A DNA stretch of 32,665 nt from a virus, in IMG/VR virus record IMGVR_UViG_3300036790_000293, positions 1 to 32,665 of that record. The stretch is one strand, 5' to 3'. Of this stretch, positions 1 to 6,782 are shown one piece after another; the stretch's first letter is position 1; each line of letters opens with the position of its first letter. Position numbers and translations under genes: made by a program. The notes under the pieces were generated by a model. That model saw only the letters and a list, made by a program, of their open reading frames with translations. It ran no database searches and had not been told where the DNA came from.

Positions 1-519
1 GCGAGAAGGTCTTCCCCGCTCTGGAATGCGTCCGACCCACGAGCGCGGGGACGACGGCGATCGTCGCGATGGCTTCTTCGGGCATCTCGAGTCCGACCCA
101 CGAGCGCGGGGACGACGGGGTTTTCCCTACTATGCCCATCTAATCGCCGGTGTCCGACCCACGAGCGCGGGGACGACGGGATCGCACCGGCGCGGGGCCG
201 CCCGGTCCGGCCGTCCGACCCACGAGCGCGGGGACGACGGTGCATCCCTTCGCTGGAGCCGCAGAGGCCCGGCGGTCCGACCCACGAGCGCGGGAACGAC
301 GGTAGACGTCCGCGACGGACACCTGTTCATCCTGAGTCCGACCCACGAGCGCAGGGACGACGGAACTACAAGCGCTCGTGTCCACGAGCGCGGGGACGAC
401 GGTTGATCTTACGCTAAGCGCGAAAGGTCGGCGGTCCGACCCACGAGCGGGGACGACGGGGAGCACCTGGTGCACAAACTGCGGTTCCAGATGCCCGGTC
501 CACGAGCGCGGGATGACGG
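1..519 (+). CRISPR. CRISPR array, nine repeats, type I-E-like, left end cut by the window
   Basis: Repeats lie at 30-57, 91-118, 152-179, 213-240, 275-302, 336-363, 380-402, 434-459 and 498-519. The full repeat is 28 nt, starts GTCCGACCCACG and ends GCGGGGACGACGG; complete spacers are 33-34 nt, giving the roughly 61-bp period of type I-E. Bases 1-29 are the end of one more spacer, so the array continues leftward. Repeats 5 and 6 each carry one substitution. Repeats 7 and 9 have both lost five bases after GTCC, repeat 8 has lost two, and their spacers are 16, 31 and 38 nt. Erosion at the right end marks it as the trailer, so the leader should lie left of the window and the array should read on the plus strand toward cas1. 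A CCC/GGG stem with an A.C mismatch remains in the repeat. By eye I saw no spacer match to the rest of the window. Confidence 0.97.
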
Positions 520-555
520 GTCCTGGTACTCGTCAATGACGAAGGGAGATTTTCG

Positions 556-1482
556 GTGAGGGGCGCCCTGCCCGCATCGGCGATGGAGCTGGGCCGACTC
601 GGCGACCGGCTGAGCTTTCTTTACATCGAGCACGCGATCGTGGACCGCGAGTCGAACGCGGTGACGATCTGGCGGGCCGACGGCATCGCCAGCGTGCCCG
701 CCGCGGTGCTGGCGTGCCTGCTGCTCGGCCCCGGGACCAGGATCACGCAGGCCGCGGTCGCCCTCCTGGCCGGCAGCGGCTGCAGCATCGCGTGGACCGG
801 GGAGGAGGGGGTGCGCCTCTACGCGGGCGCCGTCACGGCCGCGACGGGCTCTCGGCTGCTGCAGCGGCAGGCCGCGCTCGTCAGCGGCCAGCGGCCCCGC
901 CTCGCGGTCGCCCGGGTCATGTACGGGATGCGGTTCCCCGGCGAGGACGTCTCCGGCCTGACGATGCAGCAGCTCCGGGGCCGGGAAGGGGCCCGGGTCC
1001 GCGCGTGCTACCGGGACCAGGCGGCACTGCTGGGCGTCGAGTGGAAGGGACGCCGCTACGACCCGTCCGACTGGGGCGCCGGCGACCCGGTCAACCAGTG
1101 CCTGTCGGCGGCGAACTCGGCACTGTACGGGATCTGCCATGCGGCGATCCTGCACCTCGGCTGCTCGCCGGGGCTCGGGTTCGTCCACACCGGCCATCAG
1201 CTTTCGTTCGTGTACGACGTCGCGGACCTGTACAAGGCGGAGATCACGATCCCGGCGGCGTTCCGGGTCGCGGCGGACAGCGGCGCGGACGGCGGCGCGG
1301 TGCGCCGGGCGGTCCGCGACGCGATCAGGGAGACGCGGCTGCTGCCCCGGATCGCGGGCGACATCGGGCGGCTCCTCGGCGCCCCCGCCGAGGAGCCCGG
1401 CGGCGACACGGGAGCGGCGCGGCTGTGGGACGGCGCCGGGACGGTGCCCGGCGGCATCGGGTACGGGGAGGGGCCATCATGA
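556..1482 (+). CDS. cas1: Cas1, type I-E CRISPR integrase subunit
   Basis: Cas1 is the metal-dependent integrase that, as a Cas1-Cas2 complex, inserts new spacers at the leader end of a CRISPR array. The 308-aa protein has the usual type I-E length and colinear family motifs: DRLSFLY near residue 17, a LLLGPGTRITQ segment near 55, FPGEDVSGLTMQQLRGREGA at 127-146, and GLGFVHTGHQLSFVYDVADLY at 207-226. The metal-binding residues match E144, H211, D221 and D224 (E141, H208, D218 and D221 in the E. coli enzyme), so it looks catalytically intact. I chose the GTG start because GAAGGGAG lies 7-8 nt upstream; an ATG ten codons in is less likely. It begins only 36 bp after the last CRISPR repeat with no obvious promoter between, so the array transcript could run into it. 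Its stop overlaps the cas2 start (ATGA). No cas3 or Cascade gene is visible. Confidence 0.96.
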   Translation: MRGALPASAMELGRLGDRLSFLYIEHAIVDRESNAVTIWRADGIASVPAAVLACLLLGPGTRITQAAVALLAGSGCSIAWTGEEGVRLYAGAVTAATGSRLLQRQAALVSGQRPRLAVARVMYGMRFPGEDVSGLTMQQLRGREGARVRACYRDQAALLGVEWKGRRYDPSDWGAGDPVNQCLSAANSALYGICHAAILHLGCSPGLGFVHTGHQLSFVYDVADLYKAEITIPAAFRVAADSGADGGAVRRAVRDAIRETRLLPRIAGDIGRLLGAPAEEPGGDTGAARLWDGAGTVPGGIGYGEGPS

Positions 1483-1886
1483 TCGTCCTGGTCCTCACCG
1501 CGGTCCCCCCGGGGCTGCGGGGCGACCTGAGCCGCTGGCTGACCGAGATCGCCCCGGGCGTGTTCTGCGGGCGCGTGTCCAGGCGCGTCCGCGACCATCT
1601 CTGGGACCGGGTGGGACAGTCCGTCCGGGACGGCTCAGCGGTCCTCGTCGCCGCCAGCGCGGACCGGGAGCAGGGGTACGAAATCAGGGCGTGCGGCGCC
1701 CGGCGGCGGCTCCCCGTCGACTTCGACGGGCTGACCCTCATGGAGAGGCCGCGCCGTCCCCGAGGTGAGACGGGCGGGAACAGCCCGCATCCCAGGCGCA
1801 GGACGGCGAGACGCAGGCGGCGAGGACTGCGCCCGTGGGCAGCGGCCTGGAAACGCCTCCGGGACGGGGCGGAGAAACGCAAGTGA
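1479..1886 (+). CDS. cas2: Cas2, type I-E (CasB/YgbF-like), with basic C-terminal extension
   Basis: Cas2 is the dimeric ferredoxin-fold scaffold that holds two Cas1 dimers and the prespacer during spacer integration. Residues 1-95 follow the type I-E pattern: a first strand MIVLVLTAVPPGLRGDL, RWLTEIAPGVFCGRVS, RVRDHLWDRV, then GYEIRACGARRRLPVDFDGL. Family members usually stop near residue 95-100. This one continues to 135 aa with an Arg-rich, probably disordered tail (clusters at about 96-105 and 116-125) that ends in a short basic helix-like stretch. The start overlaps the cas1 stop by four bases, so the two are translationally coupled. The 3' end faces the phage operon: minus-strand terminators at 1897-1942 and 2118-2173 separate them. 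The extension could be real or a read-on beyond a lost stop; it keeps high GC with many CGG/CGC codons. Confidence 0.93.
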   Translation: MIVLVLTAVPPGLRGDLSRWLTEIAPGVFCGRVSRRVRDHLWDRVGQSVRDGSAVLVAASADREQGYEIRACGARRRLPVDFDGLTLMERPRRPRGETGGNSPHPRRRTARRRRRGLRPWAAAWKRLRDGAEKRK

Positions 1887-1896
1887 CAGGCAGCGC

Positions 1897-1942
1897 AAAA
1901 GAACGCCCTCGCGCCGCACCGAAGTGCAACGCGAGGGCGTTC
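1897..1942 (-). terminator. intrinsic terminator facing the cas genes
   Basis: Perfect 13-bp inverted repeat (GAACGCCCTCGCG at 1901-1913, its complement at 1930-1942). The loop itself folds as GCAC-TTCG-GTGC, a UUCG tetraloop on the minus strand. Minus-strand reading continues into TTCTTTT at 1897-1902. There is no T run on the plus side, so it mainly stops transcripts coming from the phage late genes; it also sits 10 bp after the cas2 stop. Confidence 0.85.
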
Positions 1943-2117
1943 GAGCGCCGGACCCAGTTCGGCGCTGTAAAGCAGGCAAGCCGAGCCTATCGGCGGGGCC
2001 GGGAAGATTTAGCAGGGCGCCCGGCAGGCGGTGAGCCAGTGCCGGCAGACCGTCGCACCGTGGCCCGGGACGCCCCGTGCCCCTAGATTACCAAGACGCT
2101 CACCGTACGCGGACGAC
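1943..2117. other. intergenic stretch between two minus-strand terminators
   Basis: No convincing ORF on either strand and no tRNA cloverleaf. A perfect 7-bp stem with 9-nt loop lies at 1944-1966 (AGCGCCG / CGGCGCT). The stretch is bounded by minus-strand terminators on both sides. A minus-strand RNA starting inside it would be a short non-coding transcript, but I see no clear promoter. It is also where a prophage/host junction would be expected if the cas genes are chromosomal; no att-like direct repeat could be recognised. Confidence 0.4.
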
Positions 2118-2173
2118 AAAAAGCGCTCCCCGGTCGACCCCGGCGCGAGGCCGGGATCGACTCGGGAAGCGCT
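2118..2173 (-). terminator. terminator of the phage late operon
   Basis: On the minus strand a long stem begins AGCGCTTCCCG at 2173, pairs with the arm ending at 2122 (AGCGCTCCCCGG on the plus strand, one bulge and two mismatches) and is followed directly by TTTTT (2122-2118). It lies 37 bp after the holin-like gene and ends the right-to-left operon. Confidence 0.85.
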
Positions 2174-2209
2174 AAGGCGGAGGGCCGGGCCGTGGACTTC
2201 TGCGGCAGG

Positions 2210-2656
2210 CTAAGGCTGCATGCCCGGCGGCGGCTTCCGCGCGAGCTCGTCGGCGGCCTGCGCGCTCATGCCGGACCTGGCCAGGGACGCGACCTTCGCC
2301 TGCCGCTTCCGTATGGTGACGAGCGTGGTCAGGTTCCATCGCAGGACGAGGGAGAGCACCGCGACGATCGCCGCGTTGAGGGAGGCGACGACGCCCGGGT
2401 GGATCCCGGGGACCCCGAAGGCGATCAGGAGCGTGACCCCCGCGGTCACGAGCCCGGTGATCGCGGAGATCCCCACGGGCCGGGCGAGTACGGCGGGGAT
2501 CGCGGCCAGGAGCGCCGCCGTGAACGCGACGATCCCAGCCGCCTCCGCCGTGGTGAGGCGGAATCCGAGGGTCACTATCAGGGCGACGGCTGTCTGCACG
2601 ACCGCGACGATGGCGGCGGGCTCGTTCTTTACCAGGTTGATCAGGGATCGGAACAC
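2210..2656 (-). CDS. holin-like membrane protein
   Basis: The 148-aa protein has three to four hydrophobic helices: PAAIVAVVQTAVALIVTLGF (about 13-32), AAGIVAFTAALLAAIPAVLA (39-58), AITGLVTAGVTLLIAFGV (65-82) and VVASLNAAIVAVLSLVLRW (89-107). A basic cytoplasmic-type tail follows. Size, topology and position as the last gene of a phage late operon fit a holin, the protein that permeabilises the membrane to release the endolysin. No family motif proves this, and the endolysin is more than 6 kb away, so a structural or anti-holin role is possible. The start is GTG; an AGGAGGAC ribosome site overlaps the stop of the upstream peptidase gene. Terminator 2118-2173 follows. Confidence 0.65.
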   Translation of the reverse strand: MFRSLINLVKNEPAAIVAVVQTAVALIVTLGFRLTTAEAAGIVAFTAALLAAIPAVLARPVGISAITGLVTAGVTLLIAFGVPGIHPGVVASLNAAIVAVLSLVLRWNLTTLVTIRKRQAKVASLARSGMSAQAADELARKPPPGMQP

Positions 2657-2666
2657 GCGTGTCCTC

Positions 2667-3644
2667 CTACAGGCCGCGGGAGTGGAGCCAGCCGGTGAGC
2701 CGGCCGAAGTCGGTCTCCGCGCTCGCGGCGCCCTCGCGGATGAGGGCGGCGAGCTCGGCGAGGAGCCCGGCGTGGTCGGCGGCGGCGTCCGGGGCCGAGG
2801 CCGGCGCCGGGGCGGCCGCGCCGGGGAACGGCCGCCCGGTGATCGCCCGGTAGTCGGCGGCGAGCTGCTCCTGGTCGACGCCGGCGAGGAAGTCGGCGCT
2901 GCCCAGGTGCTCCGGCCAGATCACGACCCACGCCTCGTCGGCGCCGTGCGACCAGAACGCGTCGGTGAAGCTGGTCTCCTGCGCCCAGGTGACGAACCGC
3001 TCGTCGCCGCCGAGCTGCGCGGCGCCCGGGGCGCCGTAGCCGCCGGTGACGATGCTGTGGCCGCCGTCGACGGGGCTGGACGCGTCCCAGTCCCACGGCT
3101 CGTCTGCGGAGAACTGCTCCTGGTTGACCTCGAGGACGTTGACGCCGGTCCAGACGAACCCGAAGAGCGCGATCGCGGCCTTCACCTCGGCGGCGTTCCT
3201 CGGGTCGACCGAGGCGAACGCCAGCGCCTTCACGCCGTCCGGGCCGCCGGCCGAGACCAGGCGCTCGAGCAGCGTCTGGATGTCCATGCCGCCGTCGGCG
3301 CCGGAGCCGGGGCCGTTGGTCTCGGCGGTGCCGCTGGGGTCGAAGTCCGGGTTCTGGGTCTGGTAGACCTCCCAGACCTGCGCCTGCGACGGGTAGCCCG
3401 GGGTGCCGGTCAGGGTGCTGGTGACGAGGCGCCGGACGTTCGCCCAGGTGACCGCGACGCAGTCGCCGGCCTGGTCGTTGCCGAGCATCTGCCAGCCGCC
3501 GCCCAGCGCGGCCAGGTAGTCGGCCGACGCCGGGTGGGCCGGGACGGTGCCGGTCAGGAGCGGCCCGAGCTTCAGCGCGGGGGCGCGCTTCGGGGCTCGC
3601 CTGCCGTAGCGGCCGGGGACGCGGGCGGGAGCGGGAGTGGTCAC
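2667..3644 (-). CDS. papain-like cysteine peptidase domain protein
   Basis: The 325-aa protein shows the layout of a C1/C39-type papain fold. A basic N-terminus (ARVPGRYGRRAPKRAP) is followed by DQAGDCVAVTWANVRR with Q58 and candidate nucleophile C62, then GGHSIVTGGYG with candidate base H196, and WAQETSFTDAFW at 220-231 where papains carry the third catalytic residue. A Pro/Ala linker near 275-290 leads to a helical C-terminus (LLAELAALIREGAAS). Such proteins occur among tail or lysis genes of actinobacterial phages; the target could be peptide cross-links of the cell wall, a phage structural protein or a host protein. The third catalytic residue is uncertain because Gln/Glu stands near the expected Asn. 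GTG start with GGAGGTCC 3 nt upstream. It lies between the LamG tail protein and the holin. Confidence 0.7.
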   Translation of the reverse strand: MTTPAPARVPGRYGRRAPKRAPALKLGPLLTGTVPAHPASADYLAALGGGWQMLGNDQAGDCVAVTWANVRRLVTSTLTGTPGYPSQAQVWEVYQTQNPDFDPSGTAETNGPGSGADGGMDIQTLLERLVSAGGPDGVKALAFASVDPRNAAEVKAAIALFGFVWTGVNVLEVNQEQFSADEPWDWDASSPVDGGHSIVTGGYGAPGAAQLGGDERFVTWAQETSFTDAFWSHGADEAWVVIWPEHLGSADFLAGVDQEQLAADYRAITGRPFPGAAAPAPASAPDAAADHAGLLAELAALIREGAASAETDFGRLTGWLHSRGL

Positions 3645-3723
3645 TGGACCTCCGGTGGAAGGGGGAAGCCCCGGCGGATGGCCGGGGGCGAAGGGACTGA
3701 GACGGGCCGTGCGGGGGGCGCGG

Positions 3724-4422
3724 TCAGACGATCCCCGACATGAGAAGGCCGGAAGGGGAAGAAGGCGGGGCGCCGACGGCCGCGTCGTAGTGCGCTGTGA
3801 CCTGGTCGGCGGTGAGCGCGGCCGGGTAGACGGCGTAGGCGGACACGGTGCCGGCCAGTAGCGGGCTGCTGCTCACGTCCTGGTCCTCGTACCCGGCGGA
3901 GTAGACCGGGCTGCCCGGGGAGTTGGCCATCGTCGCGGAGGTGCCCTCGGCGACCTGGGCGCCGTCGGCGTACAGGGTCATCGCGGTCGTGCCGCTGTCG
4001 TAGGTGGCGACGATGTAGTGCCATCCCCCGTCGCCGAACGTGGCGGCCGACTGGCAGGTGTTCAGGTTCTCGCCGTCGTACACCAGGTAGGTGATGCGCC
4101 CGTCGTCGCCGAGGGCGACGATCCAGGCGTTGCCGGACATGATGGTGCCGCCGTCGGCGGAGGAGGAGCTGAACCAGATCTCGCCGGCCGTCGACGGCGA
4201 GTAGATGTCGCTGTTGGAGTAGGCGAAGCCGGCGGATCCGTCGAACTCCGCCGCGGCGGCGCTGACGCCGGGGGGGCCGGGCTGCGCGAGGGTGACGCCG
4301 GTGTCGGTGTAGGTGCCGTCGTTGCCGTTGCCGGTCGCGTCGGCCGCGGTGGTGCCCGTGGTCTCGGCCAGCATCCACAGGAGCGTCGGGGAGTCGCCGA
4401 GGACGGCCGCCTCGTAGGTCAT
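3724..4422 (-). CDS. LamG/concanavalin-like tail tip protein, paralogue of the tailspike N-terminus
   Basis: The 232-aa protein is one LamG-type (concanavalin A-like jelly-roll) domain: MTYEAAVLGDSPTLLWMLAE, ATGNGNDGTYTDTG, GWHYIVATYDSG, MTLYADGAQVA and a C-terminal TADQVTAHYDAA. These domains bind glycans, so it is likely part of the host-recognition tip. Its first about 40 residues and the jelly-roll repeat those of the next gene upstream (4419-6782), also at DNA level near 4260-4422 and 6660-6782, showing tandem duplication. The ATG overlaps that gene's stop (ATGA), so it is translationally coupled. The C-terminus PSGLLMSGIV matches the last residues of the upstream protein (AAGIV), suggesting a shared end. 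A 79-bp gap without a gene separates it from the peptidase gene. Confidence 0.8.
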   Translation of the reverse strand: MTYEAAVLGDSPTLLWMLAETTGTTAADATGNGNDGTYTDTGVTLAQPGPPGVSAAAAEFDGSAGFAYSNSDIYSPSTAGEIWFSSSSADGGTIMSGNAWIVALGDDGRITYLVYDGENLNTCQSAATFGDGGWHYIVATYDSGTTAMTLYADGAQVAEGTSATMANSPGSPVYSAGYEDQDVSSSPLLAGTVSAYAVYPAALTADQVTAHYDAAVGAPPSSPSGLLMSGIV

Positions 4423-6782
4423 ACGATCCCCGCCGCGATCATCGGCGACGTCGCCGGCGGCCCCTGCAGGACGAGGACCCAGTCGTTCCCGCCGACGGAG
4501 TTGAGGGCGTCGGTGCTGTACGACGATCCGGGGGCCGTCCCGGCGAGGGCGCCCGTGACCGGGTCCATCCAGGATGCCGCGTAGCCGCCGGGCAGCCTGG
4601 ACTCGTCGATGGTGACGGGGCCGCCGTTCTGCGCGCCGGTCGCGTCGGGGAGGTAGGCGACGGCCAGCGTCCCGTCGGGGGTGACGCTGGCGGTGACGTA
4701 GTAGTTCTGCCCGTCTCCGGCGTTGGAGCCGCCGGTGAACCCGGTGTAGAGGTAGTCGCTTTCCGACGGGAAGAGGGCCAGCGGGTCGCCCCGGCCGCCG
4801 GTCACCAGGGAGCCGCCGGCGTCCGGGGCGAGCGCGTGCCATCCGGGGAGGGCGGCGAAGGCGTTCCAGATGCTGTCCAGGTCCGAGTTGTCGAACGTGT
4901 TCGTCGTCAGGGTGGCGCTGGCGCCGGCGTTCCAGGCCCACAGGTCCGTGTCGCCCTGGCCGCGCCCGTAGATGTAGCCGCGCGAGCCGGATGTGAGGCC
5001 CCACCAGACGAGGGTCCGCATGTAGTCGCGGGAGTCCTGGACCGTGATGCTTCCCGCCTCGTAGGGGCCCGCGTCATACCAGCCGTCGCCCCACAGCACG
5101 GCCAGCGGGGGCTCTTCGGCGTAGGAGTACTGGATGACGGGGTAGCCGCCGCAGTAGGAGTACGCGAAGTTGAACTGGGCGTTGGCGGTTCCCCACGCCC
5201 ATCCGGTTCCGGCGTCGGCGGCGAACCGGGAGTCTCCCTCGGTCAGGTTCTCGGCGGTGACGAGGTGGGCGTCGCCGCCGTCGCGCAGGGCGGTGAGGAT
5301 GCTCGTGTAGATGTCGTCGGAGCCGCCGTTGTAGTCGTTGCCGAACAGCCACACGATGTTGGGCGCGCTCGCGTACCGGGCGGCGAGCGCGGCGCCGTAC
5401 GCGGCCGCCTGGTCGCCGGTTATCCCGTCCATGGCGCCGCCGGGCTCGAGCGCGTAGAAGTCGGCGGGGTCGAGGAAGACGGTGATGCCGTAGCTCGCGG
5501 CGGTGGACACGGCCAGGTCCATGCGGTCCCACCAGTCGTCGTTCAGGTCGCCGATGACGTCGCCGGCCCAGGGGTGCACGCCGTCCCACGTCCACCCGGG
5601 GGTCGCGATCCCCTCGATGTCGGCGCCGCACGGGCCGTCGACGATGGCGGCGTTGAACCCCTGCCCCGCGCGGACCGCGAAGTACAGGGCGATGTCGGAC
5701 TCCCAGGTGGTGTCGCCGCCGTTCACCCCGGCGTTGAGGACGAGGCCCCAGACGCTGTCGCCGCGGCACAGCCACGGGTCGCCGTGCTGGTCGGCGAGGT
5801 ACTGGCCGGCGCCGGATCCCGCGATGGCCGCCGCGAAGACGACCGGGCGCACGGTGAGGGAGAGCTCCCGCGTGACGGCCCCGTCGGCGGCGTCGGTCAG
5901 CTCGACGGTGAAGGCCGTCGTGCCGGGCGCGTCGGGGGTGCCGGAGATGACGCCCGTGGAGGCGTCGAGCGAGGCCCATCCGGGGAGCGACCCGGAGGAG
6001 ACGGACCAGCTGTAGGGCGTGGTGCCGCCGTAGCCGCCCAGCGTGGCGGAGTACGCCACCGCCGGGAAGGCGTACGGCAGGCTCCCGGTGGTGATAAGCA
6101 GCTCGAACGCGGCGTCGTAGTGCGCGGTGACCTGCCCGGCGCTCAGGGCGTAGTCGTAGGCGGCGGCGGCGCACAGCTGCCCCGTGAGGAAGTTGCTGTC
6201 CTGGGTTCCGGGCCAGCCGCCGGCGATGTTGACGCCGTTGCCGATGTAGACGTCGTTGGAGCCGGAGATCCCCGTGGGGCAGGTTGTCGTCGCGGCCTGG
6301 GCGCCGTCGATGTAGAGCGTGATCGTGCCGGCGGTCGAGTCGTAGGCGGCTGCCGCGTGATGCCAGTCCCCGTCGTTGTATGCGCTGGCGGTGGTGCACG
6401 ACTCGATGCCGGAGCCGTCGTAGATCCCGAAGGTGACGGTGCCGTCGTCGGACATGTAGACGACGCTGGAGGACCACAGGTGCAGGCCGCCGCCGTCGGC
6501 GCTCGCGGTCTGGAACCAGGTCTCGTGCGACCAGGAGGCGGGCGCGGGGATGGTCTCGGCGGTGTCGAACACGTAGCCGGAGGAGGTCTCGTCGAGGGAG
6601 ACGGCGAACGCGCTGACCCCGGTCGGCCCGGGGGCGCCCAGGGTGAGGCCGCCGGGCGCGCTCTGGCTGTAGGTGCCGTCGTTGCCGTTCCCGGTCGCGT
6701 CGGCCGCGATGGTCCCGAACGTCTCGTCGAGCATCCACAGCAGGACCGGGGAGTCGCCGAGGACGGCTGCCTCGTAGGTCAT
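4419..6782 (-). CDS. tailspike: LamG + Ig-like + DUF4038/GH140-like glycosidase
   Basis: The 787-aa protein is modular. Residues 1-220 are a LamG jelly-roll; about 225-310 a He_PIG-type Ig-like domain (TTPYSWSVSSGSLPGW, ASTGVISGTPDAPGTTAFTV). From about 320 follows a DUF4038-like (apiosidase-like, clan of TIM-barrel glycosidases) catalytic domain: GQYLADQHGDPWLCRGDSVW, QGFNAAIV, SYGITVFLDPADFYAL, YASAPNIVWLFGNDYNG. A beta-rich C-terminal domain ends near LVLQGPPATSPMIAAGIV. The likely role is cleavage of a surface polysaccharide during adsorption; the actual substrate cannot be read from sequence. The start at 6782 overlaps the tail fiber stop (ATGA) and the end overlaps the LamG paralogue. 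Order fiber, tailspike, LamG protein suggests all three sit at the tail tip. Confidence 0.8.
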   Translation of the reverse strand: MTYEAAVLGDSPVLLWMLDETFGTIAADATGNGNDGTYSQSAPGGLTLGAPGPTGVSAFAVSLDETSSGYVFDTAETIPAPASWSHETWFQTASADGGGLHLWSSSVVYMSDDGTVTFGIYDGSGIESCTTASAYNDGDWHHAAAAYDSTAGTITLYIDGAQAATTTCPTGISGSNDVYIGNGVNIAGGWPGTQDSNFLTGQLCAAAAYDYALSAGQVTAHYDAAFELLITTGSLPYAFPAVAYSATLGGYGGTTPYSWSVSSGSLPGWASLDASTGVISGTPDAPGTTAFTVELTDAADGAVTRELSLTVRPVVFAAAIAGSGAGQYLADQHGDPWLCRGDSVWGLVLNAGVNGGDTTWESDIALYFAVRAGQGFNAAIVDGPCGADIEGIATPGWTWDGVHPWAGDVIGDLNDDWWDRMDLAVSTAASYGITVFLDPADFYALEPGGAMDGITGDQAAAYGAALAARYASAPNIVWLFGNDYNGGSDDIYTSILTALRDGGDAHLVTAENLTEGDSRFAADAGTGWAWGTANAQFNFAYSYCGGYPVIQYSYAEEPPLAVLWGDGWYDAGPYEAGSITVQDSRDYMRTLVWWGLTSGSRGYIYGRGQGDTDLWAWNAGASATLTTNTFDNSDLDSIWNAFAALPGWHALAPDAGGSLVTGGRGDPLALFPSESDYLYTGFTGGSNAGDGQNYYVTASVTPDGTLAVAYLPDATGAQNGGPVTIDESRLPGGYAASWMDPVTGALAGTAPGSSYSTDALNSVGGNDWVLVLQGPPATSPMIAAGIV

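Noticed and set aside
26-475. Open reading frames across the CRISPR array on both strands
   Set aside because: They only repeat the translated CRISPR unit every 61 bp; there is no independent coding signal.
1943-2117. Possible tRNA, suggested by CTGCTAA and TCGAAC fragments on the minus strand
   Set aside because: The anticodon and T stems do not pair and no acceptor stem was found.
2031-2213. Small plus-strand frame after cas2
   Set aside because: It runs through the late-operon terminator and has no ribosome site or recognisable product.
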